From assembly GCA_029239935.1 (NCBI GenBank), contig JARBTY010000095.1, positions 1 through 10,654 on the forward strand: a DNA stretch of 10,654 nt, in the 5' to 3' direction. Positions 1-7,166 of this stretch are shown here, one piece after another. The position numbers were made by a program, and so were the translations under genes. The notes under the pieces are model-generated. The model saw only the letters and a program-made list of their open reading frames with translations, searched no databases and had not been told where the DNA came from. Source of the DNA: Clostridia bacterium (GTDB lineage: Bacteria > Bacillota_A > Clostridia > Lachnospirales > Cellulosilyticaceae). Within the stretch, counting starts at the first letter, position 1. Every line of letters begins with the position of its first letter.

Positions 1-332
1 TGGCTAAAATGAACGTTTCGCTTAAATACCAAGCAATAGGCCAAGGACAAATGGATGTAACCGATGTATTTACGACAGATGGGCAGATTATAGAGTTCAA
101 TCTCAAGATTTTAGAAGATGATCTGGCGTTCTTCCCACCTTATTATGCGGCACCTATTGTAAAAAATGAAACCCTTAAAAAGCATCCAGAGCTTGAAGGG
201 GTGCTTAACAAGCTAGCAGGAAAAATCAGTGATGAAGACATGACGAATCTTAACTATCAAGTAGATGTTGAGAAGAAATCTATTGAAGAAGTAGCCAAAG
301 GATTTTTAGAATCAAAAGGTCTACTAAATTAG
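1..332 (+). CDS. Osmoprotectant (glycine betaine/choline-type) ABC transporter substrate-binding domain, 3' end
   Basis: This is the C-terminal part of a quaternary-amine ABC importer binding protein of the OpuAC/ProX-like family, which captures glycine betaine, choline or carnitine outside the cell for uptake under osmotic stress. The frame is open from position 3 through an internal ATG at 9, so the gene begins before the window. That ATG has no ribosome binding site in view and is not the real start. About 110 residues are visible. Family features include a VDVTDVFTTDG-like stretch, the segment LEDDLAFFPPYYAAPIV, and a C-terminal pattern of HPELEGVLNKLAGKISDEDMTNLNYQVD, typical of the lobe-closing end of these proteins. 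It could be a free lipoprotein or the C-terminal half of a permease-binding-protein fusion; the missing 5' part would decide this. Family call is firm, exact substrate is not. Confidence 0.88.
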   Translation, partial: AKMNVSLKYQAIGQGQMDVTDVFTTDGQIIEFNLKILEDDLAFFPPYYAAPIVKNETLKKHPELEGVLNKLAGKISDEDMTNLNYQVDVEKKSIEEVAKGFLESKGLLN

Positions 333-410
333 TAAAAAAAGATATTAGATGACATAGTTATAAAGGTTTAAGGCTTTTATACGAATAGGAATTAATTTTG
401 TTGGATAGTC

Positions 411-441
411 AAAAGCACTTGTGTAGAGCACAAGTGCTTTT
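411..441. terminator. Symmetric hairpin terminator between the converging osmoprotectant and DUF805 genes
   Basis: A perfect 13-bp stem (411-423 pairing with 429-441) encloses a 5-base loop TAGAG. It starts with AAAA and ends in TTTTT, so it can act as an intrinsic terminator on either strand. After a one-base bulge the stem can extend by three pairs (408-410 with 443-445). It lies about 80 bp after the plus-strand stop and about 60 bp beyond the minus-strand DUF805 stop, which fits a shared bidirectional terminator for two converging genes. The T-tract is short, so efficiency is uncertain. Confidence 0.8.
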
Positions 442-498
442 TGACATGCTATAGACTATTTTAACCAAGGGTATATGTAATAAATGATATAAATAGGA

Positions 499-879
499 TT
501 AATTAAGTAAGGATTGTGGATCATCCCCATATTGGTTAGGACCATGGGTTCCTCTCGTACATAATAAGATAAGTAACCAAATCATTCCAGCTAGAGGGAC
601 AAAGGAGATAAAGAACCAAAGTCCGGACTTCCCAATATCATGTAAACGTCTTACTAAAACAGCTAAATGAGGTAAAATAATGCCTAATGAATAGAGCAGA
701 TAAATAATATAAAGACAAGAAAAAACAGCCGTATAATTTGAAAATGCAAAAAGAGCTGCTAAAACACCAAAAACTATAACAAGTAGGAAGTTGAATAATG
801 AAAACATCCAATATTCTTTTCTAGTTGCACGTCCGTTAAATACAGCATATTTCTTTAAAACAGATAAATAAGAATGCAT
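499..879 (-). CDS. DUF805 family small integral membrane protein
   Basis: A 126-residue membrane protein of the DUF805 family (YhaH/YhaI-like), whose molecular role is unknown. Hallmarks are present in order: a short N-terminus ending in F-N-G-R-A-T-R-K-E-Y-W (residues 14-24), hydrophobic segments at roughly 25-46 and 50-72, then the signature R-R-L-H-D-I-G-K-S-G-L-W (77-88), a third segment at about 88-106, and the C-terminal G-x-x-G-P-N-Q-Y-G-D-D-P (110-121). Length is normal for the family. The start is supported by AAAGGAG about 6 bases upstream. It is transcribed alone, divergent from the ABC operon at 1163 and convergent with the osmoprotectant gene. No partner gene suggests a function. 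Confidence 0.92.
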   Translation of the reverse strand: MHSYLSVLKKYAVFNGRATRKEYWMFSLFNFLLVIVFGVLAALFAFSNYTAVFSCLYIIYLLYSLGIILPHLAVLVRRLHDIGKSGLWFFISFVPLAGMIWLLILLCTRGTHGPNQYGDDPQSLLN

Positions 880-945
880 ATAAATCTCCTTTATAATGTA
901 AGTGTTTTGTTTTACAACATCCCCAAATGTGAATAATAATCTACT

Positions 946-973
946 ATTATATATCGATAAATATAAAATTTAA
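946..973 (-). promoter_or_regulatory. Candidate promoter of the DUF805 gene
   Basis: On the minus strand a perfect TATAAT (946-951) lies 16 bases downstream of a weak TTAAAT (968-973), leaving a leader of about 60 bases before the DUF805 start. The surrounding DNA is very AT-rich, so a chance match is quite possible. Confidence 0.3.
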
Positions 974-1056
974 GAATATAGTAAATGTGACTAGAAATTA
1001 TGAGTATATAAATAATTATATGATAGGTTCAGGAGAGGATGTATTCCTTAGGTTTA

Positions 1057-1099
1057 CTATTTCTAAATAGCTTGCTTTAAATAGAGCATACTATATAAT
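1057..1099 (+). promoter_or_regulatory. Candidate promoter and adjacent palindrome upstream of the ABC/membrane-fusion operon
   Basis: TTGCTT (1072-1077), a 16-base spacer and a perfect TATAAT (1094-1099) make a plausible vegetative promoter, giving a leader of roughly 55-60 bases to the start at 1163. Immediately upstream lies a palindrome CTATTT-CT-AAATAG (1057-1070). The heptamer TAAATAG recurs at 1064-1070 and 1078-1084, flanking the -35 box. The palindrome could be an operator, but AT-rich palindromes of this length also arise by chance. The rest of the 880-1162 gap is AT-rich and shows nothing else I can name. Confidence 0.45.
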
Positions 1100-1162
1100 A
1101 AGTTTAAATATAATTTTCTAGGCTGTTTAAGCATATCTAAAAGGGGATGAAGGAGGGGGAAT

Positions 1163-2323
1163 ATGCGGTTAGCATTCAAAATAGCGATGAGATTTTTAAG
1201 TTCAAGTAAAGCGCAGACAATATTAATCGTATTAGGGATTGCCATAGGTGTTTCTGTTCAGGTATTTATTGGATCGTTGATACAAGGCCTTCAAAAAAGC
1301 TTGATAGATACCACCATAGGCAGGTCATCACATATAACAATTAGTTCAGAAAATGATGACAGGAAGATAAAGGATTGGCAAAGGATTCTTGAGTTCGTCA
1401 GAAACCAAGAGCTGGATTTGAAAGCCGTATCAGCAGTAGCGGACTTCCCTGCTTTTATTGAATCGAATGATAAAACATTCCCTATTTTACTAAGAGGTCT
1501 TGTATATGAGGATGCAGATAAAATTTATCAATTGGATGAAAGCCTCATACAAGGAGAAAAACCTCATAAAGTTAGGCAAGTCCTTATGGGTATAGATCTA
1601 AAAAAAGAACTGGAAACAGAGCTAGGTGATCGTATCACCATTATAACTCCCCAAGGTTCAAAGACTAAAGTGACGATTACAGGATTTTATGATTTTAAAG
1701 TGGCCAGTATCAATGAATCCTGGCTGATTACAGATCTTAAAACAGCTCAAGAGATCAATGGATTCGGGCGTTCAGTGACCGCTATTGAAATGCAGATTAA
1801 TGAAGTTTTTGAAGCAGACACCCTAGGATTATCCCTACAAAATGCCTTGAATAATACAGATTTAAAGGTAGATAACTGGAAAGTTCAAAACGAACAACTC
1901 CTAAGTGGATTAAAAGGCCAAAGTATGTCCAGTTATCTGATTCAAGTTTTTGTTATGATTTCAGTGGTCTTGGGCATAGCAAGCGTATTAGCTATAACAG
2001 TCCTTCAAAAATCAAGGCAATTAGGTATCCTTAAGGCCATGGGGATTAGAGATAGTACTGCAAGTATGATTTTTTTGTTTGAAGGTTTTATGTTAGGAAT
2101 CATGGGAGCTATTTTAGGTGTATCCTTTGGATTAGGTCTTTCTTATGTGTTTACAAAGTTTGCGGTGAATCCAGACGGCACACCTATTATTGCTTTATAT
2201 ATAGACTATACATTTATTGTACTGTCAGCAGTCATCGCACTGCTTTCAGCCACTGCAGCGGCCCTAGTACCTGCTAGAAGATCAGCCAGACTTAGTCCTA
2301 TAGAGGTGATAAAAAATGGATAA
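1163..2323 (+). CDS. FtsX/MacB-type ABC transporter permease
   Basis: A 386-residue permease of the FtsX/LolC/MacB superfamily, which work as mechanotransmission pumps rather than classical importers. The N-terminus has one membrane segment (about 18-40). A large extracytoplasmic MacB-like core domain follows (about 41-258). Three C-terminal membrane segments make up the FtsX domain (about 262-281, 304-330, 350-369). The loop R-Q-L-G-I-L-K-A-M-G (285-294) after the second segment and the ending P-A-R-R-S-A-R-L-S-P-I-E-V-I (370-383) are classic for the family. AAGGAGG starting at 1150 fixes the start. The 3' end overlaps the ATPase gene by 8 bp, so the two are translationally coupled. The substrate is unknown; peptides, antibiotics or lipids are possible. 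Confidence 0.93.
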   Translation: MRLAFKIAMRFLSSSKAQTILIVLGIAIGVSVQVFIGSLIQGLQKSLIDTTIGRSSHITISSENDDRKIKDWQRILEFVRNQELDLKAVSAVADFPAFIESNDKTFPILLRGLVYEDADKIYQLDESLIQGEKPHKVRQVLMGIDLKKELETELGDRITIITPQGSKTKVTITGFYDFKVASINESWLITDLKTAQEINGFGRSVTAIEMQINEVFEADTLGLSLQNALNNTDLKVDNWKVQNEQLLSGLKGQSMSSYLIQVFVMISVVLGIASVLAITVLQKSRQLGILKAMGIRDSTASMIFLFEGFMLGIMGAILGVSFGLGLSYVFTKFAVNPDGTPIIALYIDYTFIVLSAVIALLSATAAALVPARRSARLSPIEVIKNG

Positions 2324-2996
2324 CATAATCGAACTTAAAAAAATTAATAAAATATATGGTAAGACCATTACCACACAGGTTTTATATGATGTTGATTTGG
2401 CATTTGAAGCTAAATCTTTTAATGCAATTATAGGTGCTTCGGGCAGTGGAAAAAGTACTATTTTAAATATAATAGGTACTCTTGATCGGCCAACTAGCGG
2501 TGAAGTTTATATCAATGGTAATAGGACAGATAAGATGAATAAGAACCAATTGGCAGATCTTAGGAATCAAACAATTGGGTTTATCTTTCAATTTCATTAT
2601 CTTCTTCCTGAGTTTACAGTGCTGGAGAATGTGCTGATGCCATATCTTATTCAAAAGCAGAAAACCTCAAAAGAAGTGGTTGAAAGAGCCGAGGAGCTGT
2701 TAGATCTAGTCGGTCTATCCAGTGTCAAAAAGAACTTAGCCAATAATATGTCTGGTGGACAGCAGCAAAGGACAGCTATAGCAAGAGCGTTAATCAATCA
2801 TCCTAAAATTATTTTGGCAGATGAACCAACAGGCAATCTTGATTCACAGTCATCAGAAAACATTTATGACATATTAAGGGACATCAATAAACGTATGGAA
2901 ACAACCTTTGTTATCATCACCCACGATCAAAGGATTGCAGAAAAAACAGATCGTATTGTGGAGATAAGAGATGGTAGGATTAACACAAACTTATAA
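2316..2996 (+). CDS. MacB/LolD-type ABC transporter ATP-binding protein
   Basis: A 226-residue cytoplasmic ATPase that would power the permease encoded just upstream. All nucleotide-binding motifs are intact: Walker A G-A-S-G-S-G-K-S-T (40-48), Q-loop glutamine Q92, signature M-S-G-G-Q (145-149) with Q-Q-R following, Walker B I-I-L-A-D-E-P (165-171) with catalytic E170, D-loop around 174-176, and switch histidine H203. The segment F-I-F-Q-F-H-Y-L-L-P-E-F (89-100) is diagnostic of the LolD/MacB/YknY branch that pairs with FtsX-type permeases. The start codon lies inside the end of the permease gene (ATGGATAA overlap). The next gene begins 17 bases after the stop, in the same operon. Methionine instead of leucine in the signature motif is a tolerated variant. 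Confidence 0.95.
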   Translation: MDNIIELKKINKIYGKTITTQVLYDVDLAFEAKSFNAIIGASGSGKSTILNIIGTLDRPTSGEVYINGNRTDKMNKNQLADLRNQTIGFIFQFHYLLPEFTVLENVLMPYLIQKQKTSKEVVERAEELLDLVGLSSVKKNLANNMSGGQQQRTAIARALINHPKIILADEPTGNLDSQSSENIYDILRDINKRMETTFVIITHDQRIAEKTDRIVEIRDGRINTNL

Positions 2997-3013
2997 AAAG
3001 GGGGGAGAGCGTA

Positions 3014-4165
3014 ATGAAAATTGCAGGAATAGTTAAGCTGATGAGTGTTTGTTGTATCATAAGTCTGATAACAGCGTGTGGCAAGACCGAACCAGTCTCT
3101 ATCGAAGCCTATTCACAAAGTATAGAGAGTGATGAACAAGGAATTGATGTATATGGAGAAGTTAGGACAGATAGAAATCAAGCAATGATCATTGATTTCC
3201 CAGCAACAGTGCTGGAGGTTTATATGAGAGATGGGGAAAATGTTAAAAAGGGAGATAAGCTTATTACCTTAGACTTTGAAGCCTATAAGCGGGAAATTAA
3301 GACCAAAGAAAATGAAATAGGCATGGATGAAATCAAGCTCAAAGAATTACAAGCTAACAATAATCCACAAATACTAGAGGCTAATCGTATAAAAGAGGAA
3401 TTGAGAATCAAACAAAATTATGTAACTGCTGGAGAAGATCCAGAATTACAACCTTTACAAAACAGTTTGGATATCATAGGACAGAACATTTTACTTGCTA
3501 AAAAGGAGTATGAGACCAATAAAGAACTTTTTGAGATGGAGTATATATCAGAAGCAGAATTTAAAAAGAGTGAGCAAGTCCTAAAGAGCAGGGAAAAGGA
3601 AAAAGAAGATGCCTTAACAGCTATACAGAAAAAAAAGACTGATAGGGAAATCGAAATAAATGCTTTAAATACACAGCTTAAAAGCATAGAAATGCAATTT
3701 AATAATGCCAATCAGGAGATAACCTCTAGTATAGATACCCTTAAATTAAAGATTGATAATGCTAAACTCATGCTAGAATCAATGAAAAGCAAACTCAACA
3801 AAGATTATATAAAAGGTAACGATATTATAGCACCAGAAGATAATTTGATTATATATGATATCAACTGTATGAAGGGGACTTACATAAATAGTGAATCAAA
3901 GGAAGTTTTGAAAGCAATGTACGTAGATACCATCTATATTATGGCTGATATTCCAGAGGAGTCTATCGCTTCCGTCAGTATAGGAAATACAGCCGATATC
4001 ACACTGGTAGATGAAAAAGAAGAAATAAAGGGGAAAGTTTCAAAAATATCCAGCCGTGCAATAGAAAAAGATGGTGATACCATCATAGAAGCTGTTATAG
4101 AAGTTGAAGAGGGAAAAGAATTTTTAAGGCCAGGGTTAACAGTAGATATAAAAATAAATTTTTAG
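3014..4165 (+). CDS. HlyD/MacA-like membrane-fusion lipoprotein with long coiled coil
   Basis: A 383-residue periplasmic-adaptor-type subunit, expected to sit outside the membrane and couple to the MacB-like permease and ATPase encoded upstream. A lipoprotein signal peptide ends in I-T-A-C, with C22 the predicted lipidated residue. Residues about 61-87 look like the first half of a biotinyl-lipoyl domain (G-E-N-V-K-K-G-D-K-L). A helical, charged region from about 92 to 262 is a long coiled-coil hairpin. The second lipoyl half starts near A-P-E-D-N (273 onward) and is degenerate. A beta-barrel region runs from about 305 to the end, finishing L-R-P-G-L-T-V-D-I. AAAAGGGGGGAG before the ATG supports this start. 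Gram-positive cells lack the outer-membrane channel that MacA meets in Gram-negatives, so the partner of the hairpin tip is unclear. Confidence 0.88.
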   Translation: MKIAGIVKLMSVCCIISLITACGKTEPVSIEAYSQSIESDEQGIDVYGEVRTDRNQAMIIDFPATVLEVYMRDGENVKKGDKLITLDFEAYKREIKTKENEIGMDEIKLKELQANNNPQILEANRIKEELRIKQNYVTAGEDPELQPLQNSLDIIGQNILLAKKEYETNKELFEMEYISEAEFKKSEQVLKSREKEKEDALTAIQKKKTDREIEINALNTQLKSIEMQFNNANQEITSSIDTLKLKIDNAKLMLESMKSKLNKDYIKGNDIIAPEDNLIIYDINCMKGTYINSESKEVLKAMYVDTIYIMADIPEESIASVSIGNTADITLVDEKEEIKGKVSKISSRAIEKDGDTIIEAVIEVEEGKEFLRPGLTVDIKINF

Positions 4166-4242
4166 ATAGTTAACTACTGAATTTTTTATACAGGAAAGAG
4201 TTCATAGGTAGTAGGAATGCTCTTAGTGTTCATAAATAGAAG

Positions 4243-4299
4243 AAATAAAACCCATGTAGCAAATCTTTTATATACGATGATGCAACATGGGTTTTATTT
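4243..4299. terminator. Strong hairpin terminator after the ABC/membrane-fusion operon
   Basis: A perfect 15-bp stem pairs 4243-4257 with 4285-4299. After an A-A mismatch, three further pairs (4259-4261 with 4281-4283) close a loop of about 19 bases. The core is ACCCATGT/ACATGGGT, and it runs into TTTTATTT on the plus strand, with an A-rich complement on the other side. It lies about 80 bp after the membrane-fusion stop and before the two-component genes, so it separates the two transcription units. Confidence 0.82.
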
Positions 4300-4322
4300 G
4301 AATGTGCATTTAAATTATGAAA

Positions 4323-4453
4323 TGTATTCATTTTTACTCATCATATAAAAAGAATACACCGATAACCTAAATATATGGTACAATTTCCATAAAATAGATA
4401 GGCTGTTATGTATAATAATATCTAAAATAAGTGAGCATATATAAACGATATTT
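4323..4453 (+). promoter_or_regulatory. Candidate control region of the two-component genes
   Basis: This non-coding stretch between the terminator and the response-regulator gene holds several weak signals. A TATAAT occurs at 4411-4416 without a convincing -35 box. The arms TGTATTC (4323-4329) and GAATACA (4352-4358) form a 7-bp inverted repeat 22 bases apart. At 4440-4453 a sequence around AAACGAT resembles a catabolite responsive element (8 of 11 constrained positions of TGWAANCGNTNWCA). Each is individually weak. Together they only suggest where transcription of the regulator genes starts. Confidence 0.25.
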
Positions 4454-4476
4454 GTGGCTATTTAAAGGGGGATATA

Positions 4477-5214
4477 ATGTATCGATTAATTATTGTGGAT
4501 GATGAAGAAAAAATCTTAGAAGGTATTTCAGAATTATTTCCATGGCATAATATTGGGTTTGAAGTGTCAGCGCGATTTACGAGTGCCCTGAATGCCCTTA
4601 CCTATGTAGAGAATCATCCTGTTGAAGTAGTGATGACAGATATTTCAATGCCACTAATGAATGGTATTGATTTTATAAAGGAGCTCATAAGGTTTCCTAA
4701 AATAAAAATTGTATTATTCAGTAGTTATAAAGATTATGAATACATGCGGGCAGCTATCCAGTATGGAATTAGCGATTATTTATTAAAACCTATTCGGTAT
4801 GATGAGTTAGTACTTTGTTTTGAAAAAATAAGAATGCAGTTAGATGAAGTGAATGAAATAGTTAATGAGGAGCCAAAAACTTATTATAAAGAGATTATTA
4901 GTCGAGTGGATCACTACCTTTTTAATAATTATCAAAAAGCATCTTTAGAAGGAGCGGCAGAGGTGGTTGGCTTAAGTCCTAATTATCTATCCAAAATTTA
5001 CAAAGAAAAGTCGGGCTCAGGATTTTTAGAAAAATTAAATAAAATAAGAATGGAAAAAGCCTGTGAGCTCCTCATGGATCCTAGTTATAAAAATTATGAA
5101 ATTGCTTTTTATGTTGGGTACGACAATCCGAAAAACTTCTCAAGAGCCTTTAAGATGTACTTTAATATGAGTCCTATGGACTATAGGAACGGCGGAGGGA
5201 AGGAGAAAAAATAA
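4477..5214 (+). CDS. YesN-type response regulator: receiver domain plus AraC-family HTH
   Basis: A 245-residue DNA-binding response regulator that would be phosphorylated by the kinase encoded 4 bp downstream. The receiver domain (about 1-120) keeps the acidic pair D8/D9, the phospho-acceptor D55 in M-T-D-I-S-M-P, S82 in F-S-S-Y, and K104 in L-L-K-P. An AraC-type double helix-turn-helix occupies about 138-238, with A-A-E-V-V-G-L-S-P-N-Y-L-S-K-I-Y-K for the first helix pair and I-A-F-Y-V-G-Y-D-N-P-K-N-F-S-R-A-F-K for the second, ending in M-S-P-M-D-Y-R. This is the compact form; many YesN relatives carry an extra middle region. AAAGGGGG 5 bases before the ATG supports the start. Such regulators usually activate an adjacent sugar ABC transporter, here the genes from 7167. 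Confidence 0.94.
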   Translation: MYRLIIVDDEEKILEGISELFPWHNIGFEVSARFTSALNALTYVENHPVEVVMTDISMPLMNGIDFIKELIRFPKIKIVLFSSYKDYEYMRAAIQYGISDYLLKPIRYDELVLCFEKIRMQLDEVNEIVNEEPKTYYKEIISRVDHYLFNNYQKASLEGAAEVVGLSPNYLSKIYKEKSGSGFLEKLNKIRMEKACELLMDPSYKNYEIAFYVGYDNPKNFSRAFKMYFNMSPMDYRNGGGKEKK

Positions 5215-5218
5215 GACT

Positions 5219-7000
5219 ATGCTTCATAAATTTTTCATTAAACGATTTCGGACCTATGCAATCATTATGATTATACCATTGTTGGTCCTTTTTCTGATTA
5301 TGGGATATCTTATTCTAGATACACAGCAAAAGGAACTTGAAAAACAAGGCATTAATACACTTGAAAGCATCAATGATAACATTGTTTATGTAGCTTACAG
5401 TACCATACATCAGCAAGATGTTATGATGAGAACAGCTCAGTATAAACTATCCATTCAAAAGCTGCTTAGTCATAGTAAAATGGAGTATCAGGATGTTATT
5501 TTTATGAATGCAGCAAGAAGCTTCCTGAGAAGTTTTGAAACCTCCTATCCTTATATCAATTCCATTTATTTATATCTGGATGGCAGGGATAATTACTTAA
5601 CTTCTTCATCAGAGCAGTTAGTCTCCTTACAGACCTTTTATGATAAGAAATGGTTTGAAAAGTACAGTGAAATGCTAGAAGAAGAAAAACAATTTGTTGA
5701 AACCAGATGGCTTAAAAGATATACATATGATGAGGCTAAAAAAGTTATTACAATCTATCAAAAAATGACTTTAGTTGATGGGGTCATTGTTGTAAATATC
5801 AATTCAGATGATTTTGGAGAGATGATTAAGAGCATGTTATATCATTCAGGTCAAAGTTTTTTTTATCTGAATGCTAAAGGAGATATGCTTTTTTTCAGTG
5901 ATGAGGGAACATCACGGGATGTAAAACAAGGAGACGCTTTATTTGAAAACCTTATTAAAGACTATCAAACGGAGGGAAAATTTAAAAATAATCAAAGATG
6001 GGTGAAGGTAAATGGTAAATATTATTTGCTTTGTATTAAACCAGCAGACTATTTTGACACCTATTTTGTATCTTTGATAACCTTTGATACCTTTAAAGAA
6101 AAAATGTTTAATTACCTGCAAATTGCAGTCGCTATTTTAGTGGTTAACCTTTTATTGATTACGCTATTGGCATGGATTATTACAAAAAGTGCCTTTAAGC
6201 ATATCACCAGTTTGGTTGATTTATTTGGTGCTGCTGAGAGAGGAGAGGCTGTAGAAAAACCTCAAACCATTGTAAAGGATGAGTATAACCTGATTATGAA
6301 TAATATATTATTTCTCTTTATTAAAAATAATCAGATGCAGGCACATCTATTAGAAGAACGGCACCAAAGCGAAATTTCGGAGATCAAGGCACTGCAGCTG
6401 CAAATTAATCCACATTTTATATTTAATACGCTTCAAACCATGGATTTGGAGGTGCTGAAGCAGCTAGGCGGATTGTCTACGCTGCACACGATGATACAGG
6501 AACTTTCTAGGATTATCAAATATGCCTTAACGGATCCTACAGAGCTTGTCTCTTTACAAGAGGAGCTTAATTATCTGAAAGCCTATATGCATATACAAGA
6601 AATTAGATTTAAAAACAATATTGTAACTTATTTTGAGATAGAGGAGCAGGTTTTAGATCACTGGGTGTTTCGCCTCATGCTGCAGCCTATTGTTGAGAAC
6701 AGTGTTAACCATGGGTTGACGTCTTTTAAGGAACGCTTTTATATCAAGATAAAAATATTCAAAAGAGACCATAAGATGTATGTGTCAGTTATAGATAGTG
6801 GGTGCGGTATGAGTAAGGAAGAAATAGAACGATTGTATGTTAGAATCAATGATGTCAAATCTAAAAATATAGGACTTACTAATCTTAATCGGCGATTAGT
6901 TCTTCATTATGGAGAGGAGAGTAAAATTCATATAAGGAGTAAAAGGGGAATGGGAACAGAAATCAGCTTTAAGATGCCTATACAGGCTTTACACAAATAG
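5219..7000 (+). CDS. YesM-type sensor histidine kinase
   Basis: A 593-residue membrane kinase paired with the upstream regulator. One membrane segment lies at about 13-33, an extracytoplasmic sensor region at about 34-298 (probably Cache-like, by inference), a second segment at about 301-321, then a poorly conserved HAMP-like linker. The His_kinase domain has Q-I-N-P-H-F-I-F-N-T-L (395-405), with H399 the predicted phosphorylated residue. The ATPase domain has the N-box L-Q-P-I-V-E-N-S-V-N-H-G ending at 499 (N494), D-S-G-C-G-M (526-531), an I-G-L-T-N-L-N-R-R-L segment, and G-M-G-T-E-I near the end. AAGGAG lies 13 bases before the ATG, inside the regulator's last codons. That spacing is long, but no better in-frame start is visible, and coupling to the regulator is likely. 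The ligand is not evident; a sugar is expected from context. Confidence 0.94.
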   Translation: MLHKFFIKRFRTYAIIMIIPLLVLFLIMGYLILDTQQKELEKQGINTLESINDNIVYVAYSTIHQQDVMMRTAQYKLSIQKLLSHSKMEYQDVIFMNAARSFLRSFETSYPYINSIYLYLDGRDNYLTSSSEQLVSLQTFYDKKWFEKYSEMLEEEKQFVETRWLKRYTYDEAKKVITIYQKMTLVDGVIVVNINSDDFGEMIKSMLYHSGQSFFYLNAKGDMLFFSDEGTSRDVKQGDALFENLIKDYQTEGKFKNNQRWVKVNGKYYLLCIKPADYFDTYFVSLITFDTFKEKMFNYLQIAVAILVVNLLLITLLAWIITKSAFKHITSLVDLFGAAERGEAVEKPQTIVKDEYNLIMNNILFLFIKNNQMQAHLLEERHQSEISEIKALQLQINPHFIFNTLQTMDLEVLKQLGGLSTLHTMIQELSRIIKYALTDPTELVSLQEELNYLKAYMHIQEIRFKNNIVTYFEIEEQVLDHWVFRLMLQPIVENSVNHGLTSFKERFYIKIKIFKRDHKMYVSVIDSGCGMSKEEIERLYVRINDVKSKNIGLTNLNRRLVLHYGEESKIHIRSKRGMGTEISFKMPIQALHK

Positions 7001-7011
7001 AACATAAGAAG

Positions 7012-7122
7012 GTAAAGATGAGAAGTGAATAAAAAACAGTAAAAGAGATACTATTGGCTTAGGAGTCCTTAAAAGATGAAGACATAGCGTAAGCTAGATA
7101 TCTTTTGGGTAGTAAGAGATGA
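7012..7122 (+). repeat. Four imperfect GTAAA-GA direct repeats upstream of the binding-protein gene
   Basis: In the 166-bp gap between the kinase and the binding-protein gene, related decamers occur in the same orientation: GTAAAGATGA (7012-7021), GTAAAAGAGA (7039-7048), TTAAAAGATGA (7069-7079) and GTAAGAGATGA (7112-7122). Start-to-start distances are 27, 30 and 43 bases. AraC-type regulators often bind tandem direct repeats, so these could be sites for the response regulator encoded upstream. The DNA is purine-rich, and chance similarity cannot be excluded. Confidence 0.3.
7071..7106 (+). repeat. Inverted repeat with small inner hairpin between kinase and importer genes
   Basis: Arms AAAAGAT (7071-7077) and ATCTTTT (7100-7106) enclose an inner hairpin TAGC-GTAA-GCTA (7085-7096) whose GTAA loop would be a GNRA tetraloop in RNA. 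It lacks a following T-tract, and the outer stem is AU-rich, so at best it is a weak terminator of the two-component transcript or a processing site. Confidence 0.3.
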
Positions 7123-7131
7123 TGATAAAAT
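7105..7131 (+). promoter_or_regulatory. Candidate extended -10 promoter of the sugar importer operon
   Basis: TGATAAAAT (7123-7131) matches an extended -10 element (TGn followed by TAAAAT). TTGGGT at 7105-7110 is a poor -35 at a short 15-base spacing. The leader to the ATG at 7167 would be about 30 bases. A weak -35 next to an extended -10 fits a promoter that needs an activator, which is what an AraC-type response regulator would supply. Confidence 0.4.
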
Positions 7132-7166
7132 AATAGTACAAAAAAATATATAGGGGGGCGTTTCGT

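Noticed and set aside
1063..1245. Minus-strand open frame of 60 codons over the ABC operon start
   Set aside because: It spans the promoter, ribosome binding site and first codons of the permease gene, has no ribosome binding site, and its translation has no recognisable domain. It is an antisense shadow.
2463..2654. Minus-strand 63-codon open frame in the ATPase gene
   Set aside because: It is antisense to conserved ATPase motifs, so it is a shadow frame.
3418..3711. Minus-strand open frame of 97 codons inside the membrane-fusion gene
   Set aside because: Its Ser/Phe/Leu-rich translation is what the complement of a Lys/Glu-rich coiled coil gives. The plus-strand gene is clearly real.
4166..4242. 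Weak inverted repeats (ACTAC/GTAGT, AAGAG/CTCTT) just after the membrane-fusion gene
   Set aside because: The arms are only 5 bases and imperfectly placed. The strong hairpin at 4243-4299 explains termination better.
5939..6121. Minus-strand 60-codon open frame in the kinase gene
   Set aside because: It is antisense to the sensor region of an intact kinase, with no independent support.
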